A stretch of DNA of 33,635 nt. Origin: Candidatus Jettenia ecosi. GTDB lineage: Bacteria > Planctomycetota > Brocadiia > Brocadiales > Brocadiaceae. The notes under the pieces are model-generated. The model was not told where the DNA came from. It made no database searches and saw only the letters and a list, made by a program, of their open reading frames with translations. The stretch lies in the NCBI GenBank assembly GCA_005524015.1, contig SULG01000032.1:1-33635 (forward strand). Direction: 5' to 3'. The position numbers were made by a program, and so were the translations under genes. Position 1 is the first letter of the stretch; every line of letters begins with the position of its first letter. Shown here in pieces: positions 1 to 8,105 of this stretch.

Positions 1-1
1 A

Positions 2-1123
2 CACCATCAGGTAGTAAACGAGTATATTCCAAGAGTATTGGATCGGGTCAATTCTCACTTGAAACAAAAGGCTGGCGAGGGGATTTTTGATCTGTTTAAA
101 CCGCGCCAAACTGAGGCAATCAAACGTCGTCCATTCCGAAGCGCAGTTTATGCTGGAAATGATGATAAGGAAATATTAATTGGTACGATAATCCCCTATT
201 CCAAACATCCCCCGCTGAGGGAGTTCTTAACTTCATTGGTTAAGCATGCAGAAAACTGCCTTCGGGAGCTAAAAGATTACAAGGGCAGGCTGAGGGGTTA
301 TGTGGTAGAACCTGAATTAAAAGCAATTATTGATGACTTTATCGCTATTTTGGCTCAGCATATCACTCCGCCACCTCCTAAGGCAAAGGTTGTGGTAGAC
401 CTGGTAAGGGTTAAGGAGTTGGCCAAGGAATCAGATCAAGTTAGGGATATGCTGATCATAAGGGATGCTGCGATAGCCGATATTCAAAAGCCGTTAGCAG
501 AAGAACCAATAGCCGCCAGTGCTACGGGTATTACCCAGTCAGAAGGTGCGCTTGCGCACTTACTTACCGATCTGGATCAGGTTAGTAAAATCCTCTATGA
601 ACTTGATAAAGACGAGAAGCGTTTAATAGAGGTGTTGTTAAAGAATACTTGTAAGATGAAGGATAATCTTATCACCGAGGCATTACCTGGTGTTTTGGTG
701 GAACAGTTGGTTGACCATATCAACAGCCTTTCTCTTGAATTATTGGGGGATGTTTTGATTGTCAGTGAAAATGGAACTAAAATTGTGACTGATGATTACC
801 GGGATGAACTGGATCATTTGTATACTGCCAATAAAGACATATTTACTGTATTGGTGCACAATGACTTGCCTGAAGAATGGACCAAGTTTAGATCAAGATT
901 AGCCCATTATCAACTTAGCCTGCTTAAGGCTCTGGTAGAACAGGATGATCCTACAAGAGAGATTTGCCGGATAGCTCATGAAAATGTAACTATGCCGGAG
1001 TTACTGCTTGATTCCATAAATGAGCTGGCACTGGATACCGTGGGCGATATCATTATCGAAACCATCTCCATTCCTCCGGTAATCGAAGCAGAGGATTTGG
1101 AGATGGTGCGCAGAATAATTTAA
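2..1123 (+). CDS. TerB_N/TerB_C-type protein, C-terminal part (5' end outside window)
   Basis: The frame is open from the first bases, reading HHQVVNEYIPRVL before the TTG at 38, so this is the C-terminal ~374 residues of a longer protein; the TTG is not a real start. The final third holds two copies of a ~70-residue unit (nt ~596-808 and ~899-1111). Each has a leucine-rich helix, then a [D/L]xINxLxLExxGD-like core (DHINSLSLELLGD and DSINELALDTVGD). This resembles the C-terminal winged-helix-like region of TerB_C proteins, which usually sit beside a BrxD-like ATPase and an Lhr-like helicase, as here. The next gene begins 21 bp downstream behind a GAGG ribosome site, so the three form an operon. 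Family assignment rests on remembered motif shape and context and is moderate. The inferred role is a structural or sensor part of a defence complex. Confidence 0.6.
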   Translation, partial: HHQVVNEYIPRVLDRVNSHLKQKAGEGIFDLFKPRQTEAIKRRPFRSAVYAGNDDKEILIGTIIPYSKHPPLREFLTSLVKHAENCLRELKDYKGRLRGYVVEPELKAIIDDFIAILAQHITPPPPKAKVVVDLVRVKELAKESDQVRDMLIIRDAAIADIQKPLAEEPIAASATGITQSEGALAHLLTDLDQVSKILYELDKDEKRLIEVLLKNTCKMKDNLITEALPGVLVEQLVDHINSLSLELLGDVLIVSENGTKIVTDDYRDELDHLYTANKDIFTVLVHNDLPEEWTKFRSRLAHYQLSLLKALVEQDDPTREICRIAHENVTMPELLLDSINELALDTVGDIIIETISIPPVIEAEDLEMVRRII

Positions 1124-1144
1124 CCTAAATGAGCGAGGTAATAT

Positions 1145-2473
1145 ATGGCTAGTCTGAAGATACCAAAGAGAATTTCTATGGCCTTACTGAATTCCCTGGG
1201 TGCGGGCGTAGTTCCGAGGGTGGGTTTGGAGTATATCGCCGTGGGTCGGAAGAACGAGACGGCAGCCGTATTGCGGGATTTGGCGAATGTAGCCGAAGGT
1301 GGGGCCGTTTTTCGCTTTATCGTGGGACGCTATGGTTCAGGGAAAAGCTTTATGCTGCAATTACTCCGAAACTATGCTATGGAACGGAATTTTGTAGTGG
1401 CGGATGCGGATTTATCCCCTGAACGCAGGTTGACCGGCACCAACGGCCAGGGAGTAGCTACCTATCGGGAGATGATGAAAAATCTGGCTACCAAGACTCG
1501 GGCTGATGGTGGGGCGTTGGTTTCCATTTTAGAGCGCTGGATTTCCGGTATTGCTGCTGAGGTGATAAAAGAGGCTGGTATTTCCTCCAATGATGGCCGT
1601 TTTAATGATGCAGTAGAAGCCAAGATAATGGAAGTCGTGCATAATATGGAGGGTATGGTACATGGATTTGACTTTGCCACTGTACTCAGCACCTATTGGC
1701 GCGGTCATCGGCTGGGCAATGACGACCTGAAGGCCTCCGCCCTTCGCTGGCTGCGGGGTGAATTTACCACCAAAACCGAGGCACATTCTGCCTTGGGGGT
1801 GCGGGTAATAATAGACGATGAAAGCTGGTACGATTATATCAAAATATTGGCCAAATTTGTTTCTGATATTGGATATAAAGGATTGTTGGTTATCATTGAC
1901 GAGGCGGTTAATTTATACAAGATTACCAATACCGTTTCCCGTCAGAACAATTACGAAAAGCTGCTCACCGTATTTAACGATACCATGCAGGGCAAAGCGG
2001 AGCGTCTGGGTATCCTGATGGCGGGAACGCCCCAGTTTATAGAGGACTCAAGGCGGGGGCTGTACAGCTATGAAGCCTTGCGCTCTAGGTTAGCGGAAAG
2101 CCGCTTTGTAAAAGACGGCCTGCAGGATATGGCCGGGCCGATTATCCGGCTTAATGTGTTGACCCATGAGGAAATCTTTGTCCTGCTCACCCGATTATCC
2201 AATGTCCATACCGCCCATTATGGATACGAGAACGCTCTCAAGTCTGAGGAACTTCAGGATTTTATGCAGGAAATTGTAAACCGGTTAGGGGCAGAGGAGT
2301 TACTGACCCCGCGGGAGGTGGTACGCGACTTTATTACTATCTTAAATATCCTTTTCCAAAATAAAGAGGTCTCCTTTAGCCAGCTAGTGCATGGTGTCAA
2401 TTTCCAGCCCACCAAGGCCGGTAAAGACCCGGAGGTGGATGAGGATGGTAAATTTGCCGAAATTTCTTTATGA
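1145..2473 (+). CDS. brxD: BrxD-like P-loop ATPase of BREX/Ter-type defence module
   Basis: This 442-residue ATPase carries Walker A GRYGSGKS at residues 61-68, Walker B LLVIIDEA at 248-255 and a sensor stretch LGILMAGTPQFIEDSRRG at about 288-305. That last stretch, followed by LYSYEALRSRL, is characteristic of the BrxD family (DUF2791 P-loop proteins) of type 2 BREX and related helicase-linked loci. The family is thought to drive DNA- or complex-remodelling during phage defence; the substrate is not shown by the sequence. It sits 21 bp after the TerB_C-type gene, and its TGA overlaps the helicase ATG by 4 bp (ATGA), which implies translational coupling. The DNA looks more GC-rich than the housekeeping genes to the right, suggesting acquisition by transfer. 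The brxD symbol is by family resemblance: no pglX or pglZ is in the window. Confidence 0.75.
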   Translation: MASLKIPKRISMALLNSLGAGVVPRVGLEYIAVGRKNETAAVLRDLANVAEGGAVFRFIVGRYGSGKSFMLQLLRNYAMERNFVVADADLSPERRLTGTNGQGVATYREMMKNLATKTRADGGALVSILERWISGIAAEVIKEAGISSNDGRFNDAVEAKIMEVVHNMEGMVHGFDFATVLSTYWRGHRLGNDDLKASALRWLRGEFTTKTEAHSALGVRVIIDDESWYDYIKILAKFVSDIGYKGLLVIIDEAVNLYKITNTVSRQNNYEKLLTVFNDTMQGKAERLGILMAGTPQFIEDSRRGLYSYEALRSRLAESRFVKDGLQDMAGPIIRLNVLTHEEIFVLLTRLSNVHTAHYGYENALKSEELQDFMQEIVNRLGAEELLTPREVVRDFITILNILFQNKEVSFSQLVHGVNFQPTKAGKDPEVDEDGKFAEISL

Positions 2474-4662
2474 ATGACAATCCTTTTTACAGATTAGCCC
2501 CTTTTATCCAGGAGTATATATATGTTCATGGTTGGACGGAATTAAGAGCGGTTCAGGTAGAAGCCTGCCGCATAATGTTTGATACAGATCATCATCTGCT
2601 GCTGGCAACCGGCACCGCCTCAGGAAAAACCGAGGCCGCCTTCCTGCCGGTACTGACCCTCCTGCATGAAGCTCCTTCCACCACACTTGGGGTACTGTAT
2701 ATCGGCCCTATCAAGGCCTTAATCAATGACCAATTTCTCAGGTTAAACGATTTACTAAAGGAAGCCCATTTCCCGGTTTGGCATTGGCATGGGGATGTAT
2801 CCCAAAATCATAAGCAAAAGCTGCTAAAAGAACCAAGGGGCATGCTGCAAATTACCCCCGAATCATTGGAAAGTCTTCTAATTAACAGGAGTACCGGATT
2901 GGTCCGACTGTTTGGCGATTTACGGTTTATCATTGTTGATGAGGTACATGCCTTTATGGGCTCAGACCGGGGCCGGCAGGTGCTCTGTCAATTATCTAGG
3001 CTGTCCAGATTCATACAAACCAAACCGCGCAGAATCGGCTTGTCGGCTACCCTCGGCGATTACACCTTGGCGGAGGACTGGCTGCGCTCAGGAACGGAGA
3101 GGCAGATTATCACCCCCAATGTTAAAGTCGGTCAGCAGAAGATAAGGCTGGCGATAGAACATTTTTATAAGTCATCGGAATCATCACCGAAAGATAAGAA
3201 CGATAAATTACCATTTGACCCTTATTATAAGTATATTTTCGATAACAGTAAGCAACGGAAGTGTCTAATCTTTGCTAACAACCTCGCCGAAACGGAATCC
3301 GTTACAGCGTCTTTACGCCAGATCGCCGAAATAGAGCGGCTGCCGGATATCTACCATGTCCACCATGGCAGCATATCTGCCGCCTTAAGGGAATCCGCCG
3401 AGTCAGCCATGCGTGATGCCTTAACTCCCTCGGTAGTAGCGGCTACAATTACCTTGGAGCTAGGGATTGATATTGGTCAGCTGGAGCGGATTATCCAGTT
3501 AAACGCTCCCTTTTCGGTAGCCAGCTTTCTGCAAAGATTGGGACGATCCGGCAGAAGGGGTAATCCCTCTGAGATGTGGTTTGTCTGCCCAGAAGAGAAA
3601 CTTACTGGAAAAGAACCGCTTCCTGAACAGATTCCCTGGGGACTTCTTCAAGCTATAGCCATTATTCAATTGTACCTTGATGAAAGGTGGATTGAGCCGA
3701 TAAAACCTGTAAAGTATCCCTTCAGCCTGCTGTATCATCAAACCATGAGCATTCTGGCAGCTATGGGTGAACTTACCCCGCCATCTCTGGCTCAACGGGT
3801 ACTTACCCTCCCCCCATTCAGAGAAATATCTTCAGATGATTTTAAGGAATTGCTGGTACATTTGATTAAGATTGACCACATACAGAAAACCGAAGAGGGT
3901 GGGCTAATTATTGGATTAGCTGGTGAACAGATTGTCAGAAATTTCAGATTTTACGCGGTCTTTCAGGATAACGATGAATATAACGTCAAGGAAGATTCTA
4001 AAGAAATTGGCAGTATAATTTATCCCCCGCCTTTGGGGGAACGATTTGCATTAGCCGGACGAACTTGGGAGGTATTGGAAATTGATTTAAAAAGCAAGGT
4101 GATTTTTGTAAAGCTGGTCAAGGGCAGGGCGACTGTATCCTGGCGTGGCAGCGGTGGAGATATTCATACCAGAATCCTGAAATGTATACGAGAGGTTCTC
4201 TTTGAGGATGTCCAGTATAACTATTTGCAGAACCAGGCACAGGAGCGTCTTAAGGAAGCCCGATGGCTAGCCCAGAATGCAGGATTGGATCGGGACCATA
4301 TATTTCACTTGGGAGGCGATACCTATTGCATCTTCCCCTGGATGGGCAGTGTTCCTTTTCGGACATTAGAAAGATATCTCCATCATCTTTGTAAGAGTTC
4401 ATCAGTTTTTAAAATCATTGATAGATACGCCCCCTACTACTTTACAATTAAAATAGAGCAAGGAGGAGCAAAGGATATCCATAAAATAATTATGGATATG
4501 GGTGAATTAACGCCTTCATCTGAGATTCTGCTTGATTCAGAGGAAACCCCTCGATTCCAGAAATATGACGAGTTTATTCCTCCAAATCTGTTACGAAAAG
4601 CGTACCTCACTGATTATCTTAATTTTAAAGAATTACAGGAAATAGTTAGGGTTTGGCGCTAA
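2470..4662 (+). CDS. Lhr/BrxHI-like DEAD/DEAH-box superfamily II helicase
   Basis: This 730-residue SF2 helicase has motif I ATGTASGKTE (46-55), TPESLE (129-134), motif II DEVH (157-160), motif III SAT (192-194), motif V TLELGIDIG (328-336) and motif VI QRLGRSGRRG (355-364). A ~350-residue C-terminal extension follows the helicase core, as in Lhr-type and BrxHI helicases. The expected activity is ATP-driven translocation or unwinding of DNA. The start is fixed by the ATGA overlap with the brxD-like stop, so the two are co-translated. It is the last gene of the left operon, and 500 bp of gene-poor DNA follows. The core is intact, with no missing motif. Bacterial lhr itself is the alternative, but the BrxD-like partner favours the defence-associated clade. 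Confidence 0.85.
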   Translation: MNDNPFYRLAPFIQEYIYVHGWTELRAVQVEACRIMFDTDHHLLLATGTASGKTEAAFLPVLTLLHEAPSTTLGVLYIGPIKALINDQFLRLNDLLKEAHFPVWHWHGDVSQNHKQKLLKEPRGMLQITPESLESLLINRSTGLVRLFGDLRFIIVDEVHAFMGSDRGRQVLCQLSRLSRFIQTKPRRIGLSATLGDYTLAEDWLRSGTERQIITPNVKVGQQKIRLAIEHFYKSSESSPKDKNDKLPFDPYYKYIFDNSKQRKCLIFANNLAETESVTASLRQIAEIERLPDIYHVHHGSISAALRESAESAMRDALTPSVVAATITLELGIDIGQLERIIQLNAPFSVASFLQRLGRSGRRGNPSEMWFVCPEEKLTGKEPLPEQIPWGLLQAIAIIQLYLDERWIEPIKPVKYPFSLLYHQTMSILAAMGELTPPSLAQRVLTLPPFREISSDDFKELLVHLIKIDHIQKTEEGGLIIGLAGEQIVRNFRFYAVFQDNDEYNVKEDSKEIGSIIYPPPLGERFALAGRTWEVLEIDLKSKVIFVKLVKGRATVSWRGSGGDIHTRILKCIREVLFEDVQYNYLQNQAQERLKEARWLAQNAGLDRDHIFHLGGDTYCIFPWMGSVPFRTLERYLHHLCKSSSVFKIIDRYAPYYFTIKIEQGGAKDIHKIIMDMGELTPSSEILLDSEETPRFQKYDEFIPPNLLRKAYLTDYLNFKELQEIVRVWR

Positions 4663-5164
4663 AAATATACAATGTATTTGAGGAATACGATGCAACTCGC
4701 CTTGGTTTTTGACAGGGAACATCCCGTTCGTTCAACTGCTGATGTGCGCACATGGTGGACAAGCAAACCGTGTGAGGACTTTAAAAGAACACATATCAAT
4801 TTTACCGTTGTTAACAGATCGAAAGATCTCTTGTTCGTTTGACTTCGCTATCGTAATAGGTCTTCGATGATGTGTGACATACAGAACAAACGGTTTTTTA
4901 ACGGCGTTCTGGTTTGATTACTCTTGCATGCAGATCACCATAAACGCCGATTAATTTGCTTCTCATAGGGAAGAAATATCTCAAAATGGAGTAAAATTGT
5001 TCATTTGGTATGGTCTGAGGGCTAAGCCCTGTCCTACATTTTGATAAGAGATAGTAAGGCGCCGAAGGCTTCATTTATTATCTTATTAAGGATACTAGCA
5101 AACTTCGAAACTCTTCCACCTGCCCATGTAAAGCCCTTCGTGTCAACTGTCTTTTAAGCTTTCC
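4663..5164. other. 502-bp gene-poor gap between convergent units
   Basis: This separates the defence operon (plus) from the Mgm101-like gene (minus). It holds a perfect 12-bp palindrome, ATGTGCGCACAT at 4742-4753; a short AGGGCT-A-AGCCCT hairpin near 5017-5029; and an imperfect long inverted repeat near 5041-5095. A 50-codon ORF at 4690-4842 has an ATG but no ribosome site and no recognisable motif. The region may be decayed mobile or accessory DNA, but no transposase or attachment site can be shown. Confidence 0.4.
5041..5095 (-). terminator. imperfect hairpin downstream of the Mgm101-like gene
   Basis: The left arm (TGATAAGAGATAGTAA) and right arm (TTATTATCTTATTA) are near-complementary and enclose a GC-rich centre with a second small stem (GCC-GAA-GGC). 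It lies 70-120 bp past the stop of the minus-strand gene and could end that transcript. There is no clear T-tract, so it may instead be a repeat remnant. Confidence 0.25.
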
Positions 5165-5992
5165 TTATTTAACAGTTGTCAGCAGCGCTTTTTTCTTTCC
5201 ATCTTTGGCTCTCGTAACAAGTTCTTTGTCTCTGGGCGCATAGGTATCCAGACATTTATGATGCTTGCTCCAGATATTTTTCAAATGTGGCAGCGATTCA
5301 GCGCCCTGGATTTTCCTCACAAGCTCAGATGGTGTGAGGGGTTTAATCGTATCTGTATCGGTATAACTCGCAGAATTTACCGTTTTGTAAGAGGTAACTT
5401 CTTTTTTTCCCTCTAATTGAGTCAGAGGTTTTTTTCTCCAGAACTTTCTTCTCTTGCCATGTTTATCGGTATCCCAATACGATTCTGCATATCTCTCTTT
5501 CCAGGCATTCACAAATGATGGTTTCCATAACTCCAGGCTTATTCCTATGCCTTTACACAACCTCATCAGGGCGTTACTCTTCGCACCTTCACATGCATCA
5601 CTCCAACTCATATATGCATTATCCGGGTTATATTCCTGCTCTCCAATTGCAAATCCGGCCAACTTCCCCTGGATAATAAGATGAAAGCCCCACACAAGAT
5701 AATCTCCATTATGCTTGGGCATTCCCTGAGGTACAATTGCCCAATTAAGGCCGAAAGCCTCCTTGAGCCTTGCTACATATTCGACCCATGGCAAATAAAT
5801 CAGGCCATCGGGGCGAATTTCGATGTCTTGTTCGTTTACCGGTCTGAATAATGCTTGCTTCTGCTGTTCCGTAAGCGCAACTGTTCCACAGGTAGGAATG
5901 AGTTTCTCGATCTCTTTGTCAAAATCATTAAGTTGTATTAATTGTGTGTCACCTGTTTCAGGTGAAATATTTTCTTCAATTTTTTGAGTCAT
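5165..5992 (-). CDS. Mgm101-like Rad52-family single-strand annealing protein
   Basis: This 275-residue protein carries the Mgm101 core: PVNEQDIEIRPDGLIYLP (51-68), the EAFG segment (78-81), GEQEY (117-121), then CEGAKSNALMRLCKGIGI (134-151) followed by LELWKPSF (153-160). A basic Trp-containing stretch RRKFWRKK (181-188) matches the basic tail of yeast Mgm101. Mgm101 is a Rad52-related ring-forming ssDNA-binding and annealing protein of fungal mitochondria; related annealases occur in phages. A second helical segment (about 225-265) is typical of phage annealase tails. The start has a good ribosome site (AGGAGA, 8 nt before the ATG). The gene is 24 bp after a small unknown ORF on the same strand and converges on the defence operon. 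The likely role is homology-directed annealing of phage, plasmid or repair DNA. Assignment is by recalled motif identity. Confidence 0.8.
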   Translation of the reverse strand: MTQKIEENISPETGDTQLIQLNDFDKEIEKLIPTCGTVALTEQQKQALFRPVNEQDIEIRPDGLIYLPWVEYVARLKEAFGLNWAIVPQGMPKHNGDYLVWGFHLIIQGKLAGFAIGEQEYNPDNAYMSWSDACEGAKSNALMRLCKGIGISLELWKPSFVNAWKERYAESYWDTDKHGKRRKFWRKKPLTQLEGKKEVTSYKTVNSASYTDTDTIKPLTPSELVRKIQGAESLPHLKNIWSKHHKCLDTYAPRDKELVTRAKDGKKKALLTTVK

Positions 5993-6016
5993 GGTACGTA
6001 TCTCCTTACTTATTTT

Positions 6017-6271
6017 TTACTCCATTGAGTATTTCTTGTAATAAAACTCATTGATGTAGATCTCAACCTTAAATTTCCTATTTGGCGTTTTCAGAACTAT
6101 AATCCTGGTATTAACTTCCAAATTTGGATTTTGTGGATAATCATTATTTGTTATTGCCACAATTACTTTACCTCCAATTGTTATACAGGATTTGGTATTT
6201 TGAGAATTGGAATGATTCAACCAATTTCCTCTCATACACTTATAACAAAAATTATATAGGTATGGTTTCAT
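6017..6271 (-). CDS. small hypothetical protein upstream of the Mgm101-like gene
   Basis: This predicts an 84-residue protein with one CxxC (CYKCMRGNW, residues 9-17), a possible single metal or redox site, and a lysine- and tyrosine-rich C-terminal half with beta-strand character. No family is recognised. It precedes the Mgm101-like gene by 24 bp on the same strand, a normal operon spacing. The ribosome site is weak (AAAAAAG directly before the ATG). A plus-strand ORF overlaps it at 6124-6312 but looks like a chance reading of AT-rich DNA. The evidence that this is real is position and length only. Confidence 0.4.
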   Translation of the reverse strand: MKPYLYNFCYKCMRGNWLNHSNSQNTKSCITIGGKVIVAITNNDYPQNPNLEVNTRIIVLKTPNRKFKVEIYINEFYYKKYSME

Positions 6272-6385
6272 CTTTTTTCATAACATGCAGCAATACTGTT
6301 ATAGACAGATGAGGTGTGATAAATTTATTTTATAGAGTATTATCCTATAAAGACTTAGAGAATATAGGCAAATAATAAATAGTTA

Positions 6386-6414
6386 TTGAATGTGATAAGG
6401 GCATGTAGTAAAAT
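6386..6414 (+). promoter_or_regulatory. sigma70-like promoter for leuA
   Basis: TTGAAT (6386-6391) and TAAAAT (6409-6414) are separated by exactly 17 bp, about 48 bp upstream of the leuA ATG. This is prediction from consensus only. Confidence 0.45.
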
Positions 6415-6461
6415 TTATCGAATTCTACCAGGAATTAAACTTTTACTTATGAAAAATACTT

Positions 6462-7637
6462 ATGGCCAATAATATCATTATTTTCGATACGACCCTTCGT
6501 GATGGAGAACAGTCACCAGGCGCTAGTTTAGATATCAATGAAAAGGTCCAGATTGCCAGACAATTGGCTTTGTTACAGGTAAATGTTATTGAGGCAGGGT
6601 TTCCCGTATCGTCTCCGGGTGATTTTGAATCAGTTAAGAGGATTGCCCGGGAGGTCCGGGGGGTTTCTGTAGCAGGTCTTGCCCGCGCAGTTGAAAAGGA
6701 TATTGATAGTGCGGCGATGGCGCTCGAGAAAGCGGAGAAGCCACGAATCCATATATTTCTGGCGACTTCTGAAATACATAGAAAATATAAATTACTCAAG
6801 GCAAAGGAAGAAATTATCCATTTGGCAGTTAAGGCGGTCAAGTATGCCCGAAAGTATGTGGATGACATAGAGTTTTCACCTGAAGACGCATCGCGGACGG
6901 AACTGGATTTTCTTGTTCAGGTTGTAGAGGCTGTCATTGATGCTGGAGCAAAAACAGTCAATATTCCTGATACCGTGGGCTATGCTGTACCGGATCATTA
7001 TGCCGCTCTTATTCGTGGACTCAAAGAACATGTTAAAAACATTCATAAGGCAATAATCAGCGTACATTGCCATAACGATCTTGGACTTGCTGTGGCTAAT
7101 TCTCTGGCTGCTGTGAAGGCCGGCGCACAACAAGTGGAGTGCACTATCAATGGTATCGGTGAAAGGGCAGGGAATGCAGCCCTGGAAGAGATTGTTATGG
7201 CTCTTAAGACGAGGCAGGACTTTTACCATTGTTCCACGCGCATTGTTACTAAGGAGTTAATTGCTACCAGTAAATTAGTAAGTACTCTGACAGGGCTGAG
7301 AGTGCAGAGGAATAAAGCTATTGTCGGTGAAAATGCGTTTGCACATCAGTCGGGAGTACATCAGGATGGAGTACTCAAGGAGCGTACGACCTATGAGATT
7401 ATAAAACCGGAAGATGTTGGACATCTGAAAACCAGGCTTGTACTGGGGAAGCTATCAGGACGGCATGCCCTTAAAGAGCGAATAAAAGAGTTGGGATACG
7501 AGTTGTCGGAAGAAGAATTTGAGAGAGCTTTTAAGGAGTTCAAACATATTGCGGATAAAAAAAAGAGGTATTTGATGAGGATATTGGGGCTATTATTGGT
7601 ATCGAGAAAATGGAAGTTCCTGCTATTTTCCAATTAG
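6462..7637 (+). CDS. leuA: 2-isopropylmalate synthase, catalytic part (frame 1 of a split leuA)
   Basis: LeuA condenses acetyl-CoA with 2-oxoisovalerate, the first committed step of leucine synthesis. The catalytic TIM barrel is complete: [12 protein letters not shown] (9-20), VHCHNDLG (201-208) with the metal-binding His pair, [10 protein letters not shown] (231-240) and HQSGVHQDG (295-303). After codon 365 (Asp) the frame enters AAA AAA AAG and then reads an unrelated tail, ending at 7637. The family sequence ([19 protein letters not shown]) continues in the -1 frame, and the regulatory domain lies in the overlapping ORF 7610-7993. Either the run lost one A (mutation or sequencing error), or the ribosome or polymerase slips on A8. 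No strong ribosome site is seen at the ATG; a promoter-like pair lies just upstream. The next pathway genes to the right are aromatic, not leucine, genes. Confidence 0.9.
   Translation: MANNIIIFDTTLRDGEQSPGASLDINEKVQIARQLALLQVNVIEAGFPVSSPGDFESVKRIAREVRGVSVAGLARAVEKDIDSAAMALEKAEKPRIHIFLATSEIHRKYKLLKAKEEIIHLAVKAVKYARKYVDDIEFSPEDASRTELDFLVQVVEAVIDAGAKTVNIPDTVGYAVPDHYAALIRGLKEHVKNIHKAIISVHCHNDLGLAVANSLAAVKAGAQQVECTINGIGERAGNAALEEIVMALKTRQDFYHCSTRIVTKELIATSKLVSTLTGLRVQRNKAIVGENAFAHQSGVHQDGVLKERTTYEIIKPEDVGHLKTRLVLGKLSGRHALKERIKELGYELSEEEFERAFKEFKHIADKKKRYLMRILGLLLVSRKWKFLLFSN
7557..7565 (+). other. A8G slippery run at the leuA frame break
   Basis: Eight A's then G, read as AAA AAA AAG in the zero frame, contain the -1 slippery heptamer A-AAA-AAG known from E. 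coli dnaX. Slipping back one base gives GAG GTA TTT GAT (E V F D), exactly the expected LeuA continuation. An AAGGAG sequence lies about 20 nt upstream (7533-7538), further than in dnaX. No obvious stimulatory hairpin was seen just downstream. Confidence 0.55.
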
Positions 7638-7993
7638 AAGGTCTTAGCATCAGTTGCGGACCGAATACCGTGCCAACTGCAGGGGTGCGGCTCAAATTGC
7701 AGGATGGTAGTACCGTGGATAATGCTACAATCGGCGACGGTCCCATTGATGCACTTTTCAAGGCTATTGATCTATCGACAGGAATTCCTGGTAAATTACA
7801 GGATTATAATATTCGAGCTGTTACCAGCGGAAAAGATGCTATGGGTGAGGTCTATGTAAATATTGATGTGAATGGTAAATCCATAGCAGGACGTGCGGTA
7901 AGTACCGATATTATTGAAGCCAGTGCAAAGGCTTATCTGCATGCGATTAATAAAGCAGCAGCAAATAACCCAAAATATACGATTCATCCTTAG
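7610..7993 (+). CDS. leuA: 2-isopropylmalate synthase, C-terminal regulatory domain (frame 2 of split leuA)
   Basis: This frame holds the LeuA dimer/allosteric domain, which binds leucine for feedback inhibition. It is recognisable from [17 protein letters not shown] through the conserved [13 protein letters not shown], then an [14 protein letters not shown]-like stretch and ending NPKYTIHP. It overlaps the first LeuA frame by 28 bp and is in the -1 frame relative to it. The ATG at 7610 is an internal Met of the full protein, with no ribosome site, so independent initiation is unlikely. Joined by a -1 shift at 7557-7565, the two frames give about 510 residues, the normal LeuA length. The domain itself shows no internal damage, which argues against old decay. 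Confidence 0.85.
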   Translation: MEVPAIFQLEGLSISCGPNTVPTAGVRLKLQDGSTVDNATIGDGPIDALFKAIDLSTGIPGKLQDYNIRAVTSGKDAMGEVYVNIDVNGKSIAGRAVSTDIIEASAKAYLHAINKAAANNPKYTIHP

Positions 7994-8105
7994 AAATACT
8001 GGAAAAAAGAAGGCATTCCTTAACGTACCGGAAAGTGAAGAGACACTTCTGCATATGAAATAAATTTCTTACACCCATATCAAATAACATTTTCTTATAA
8101 CTCTA

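Noticed and set aside
1529-1786. Antisense ORFs inside the brxD-like gene (also 1462-1692)
   Set aside because: They run opposite a well-supported ATPase, have no ribosome site or motif, and are shadows of its codon pattern.
4690-4842. 50-codon ORF in the gap after the helicase
   Set aside because: There is an ATG but no ribosome site, no motif and no neighbour to support it; noted only in the gap description.
6124-6312. Plus-strand ORF opposite the small gene upstream of the Mgm101-like gene
   Set aside because: AT-rich chance frame, no ribosome site; the minus-strand ORF fits an operon better.
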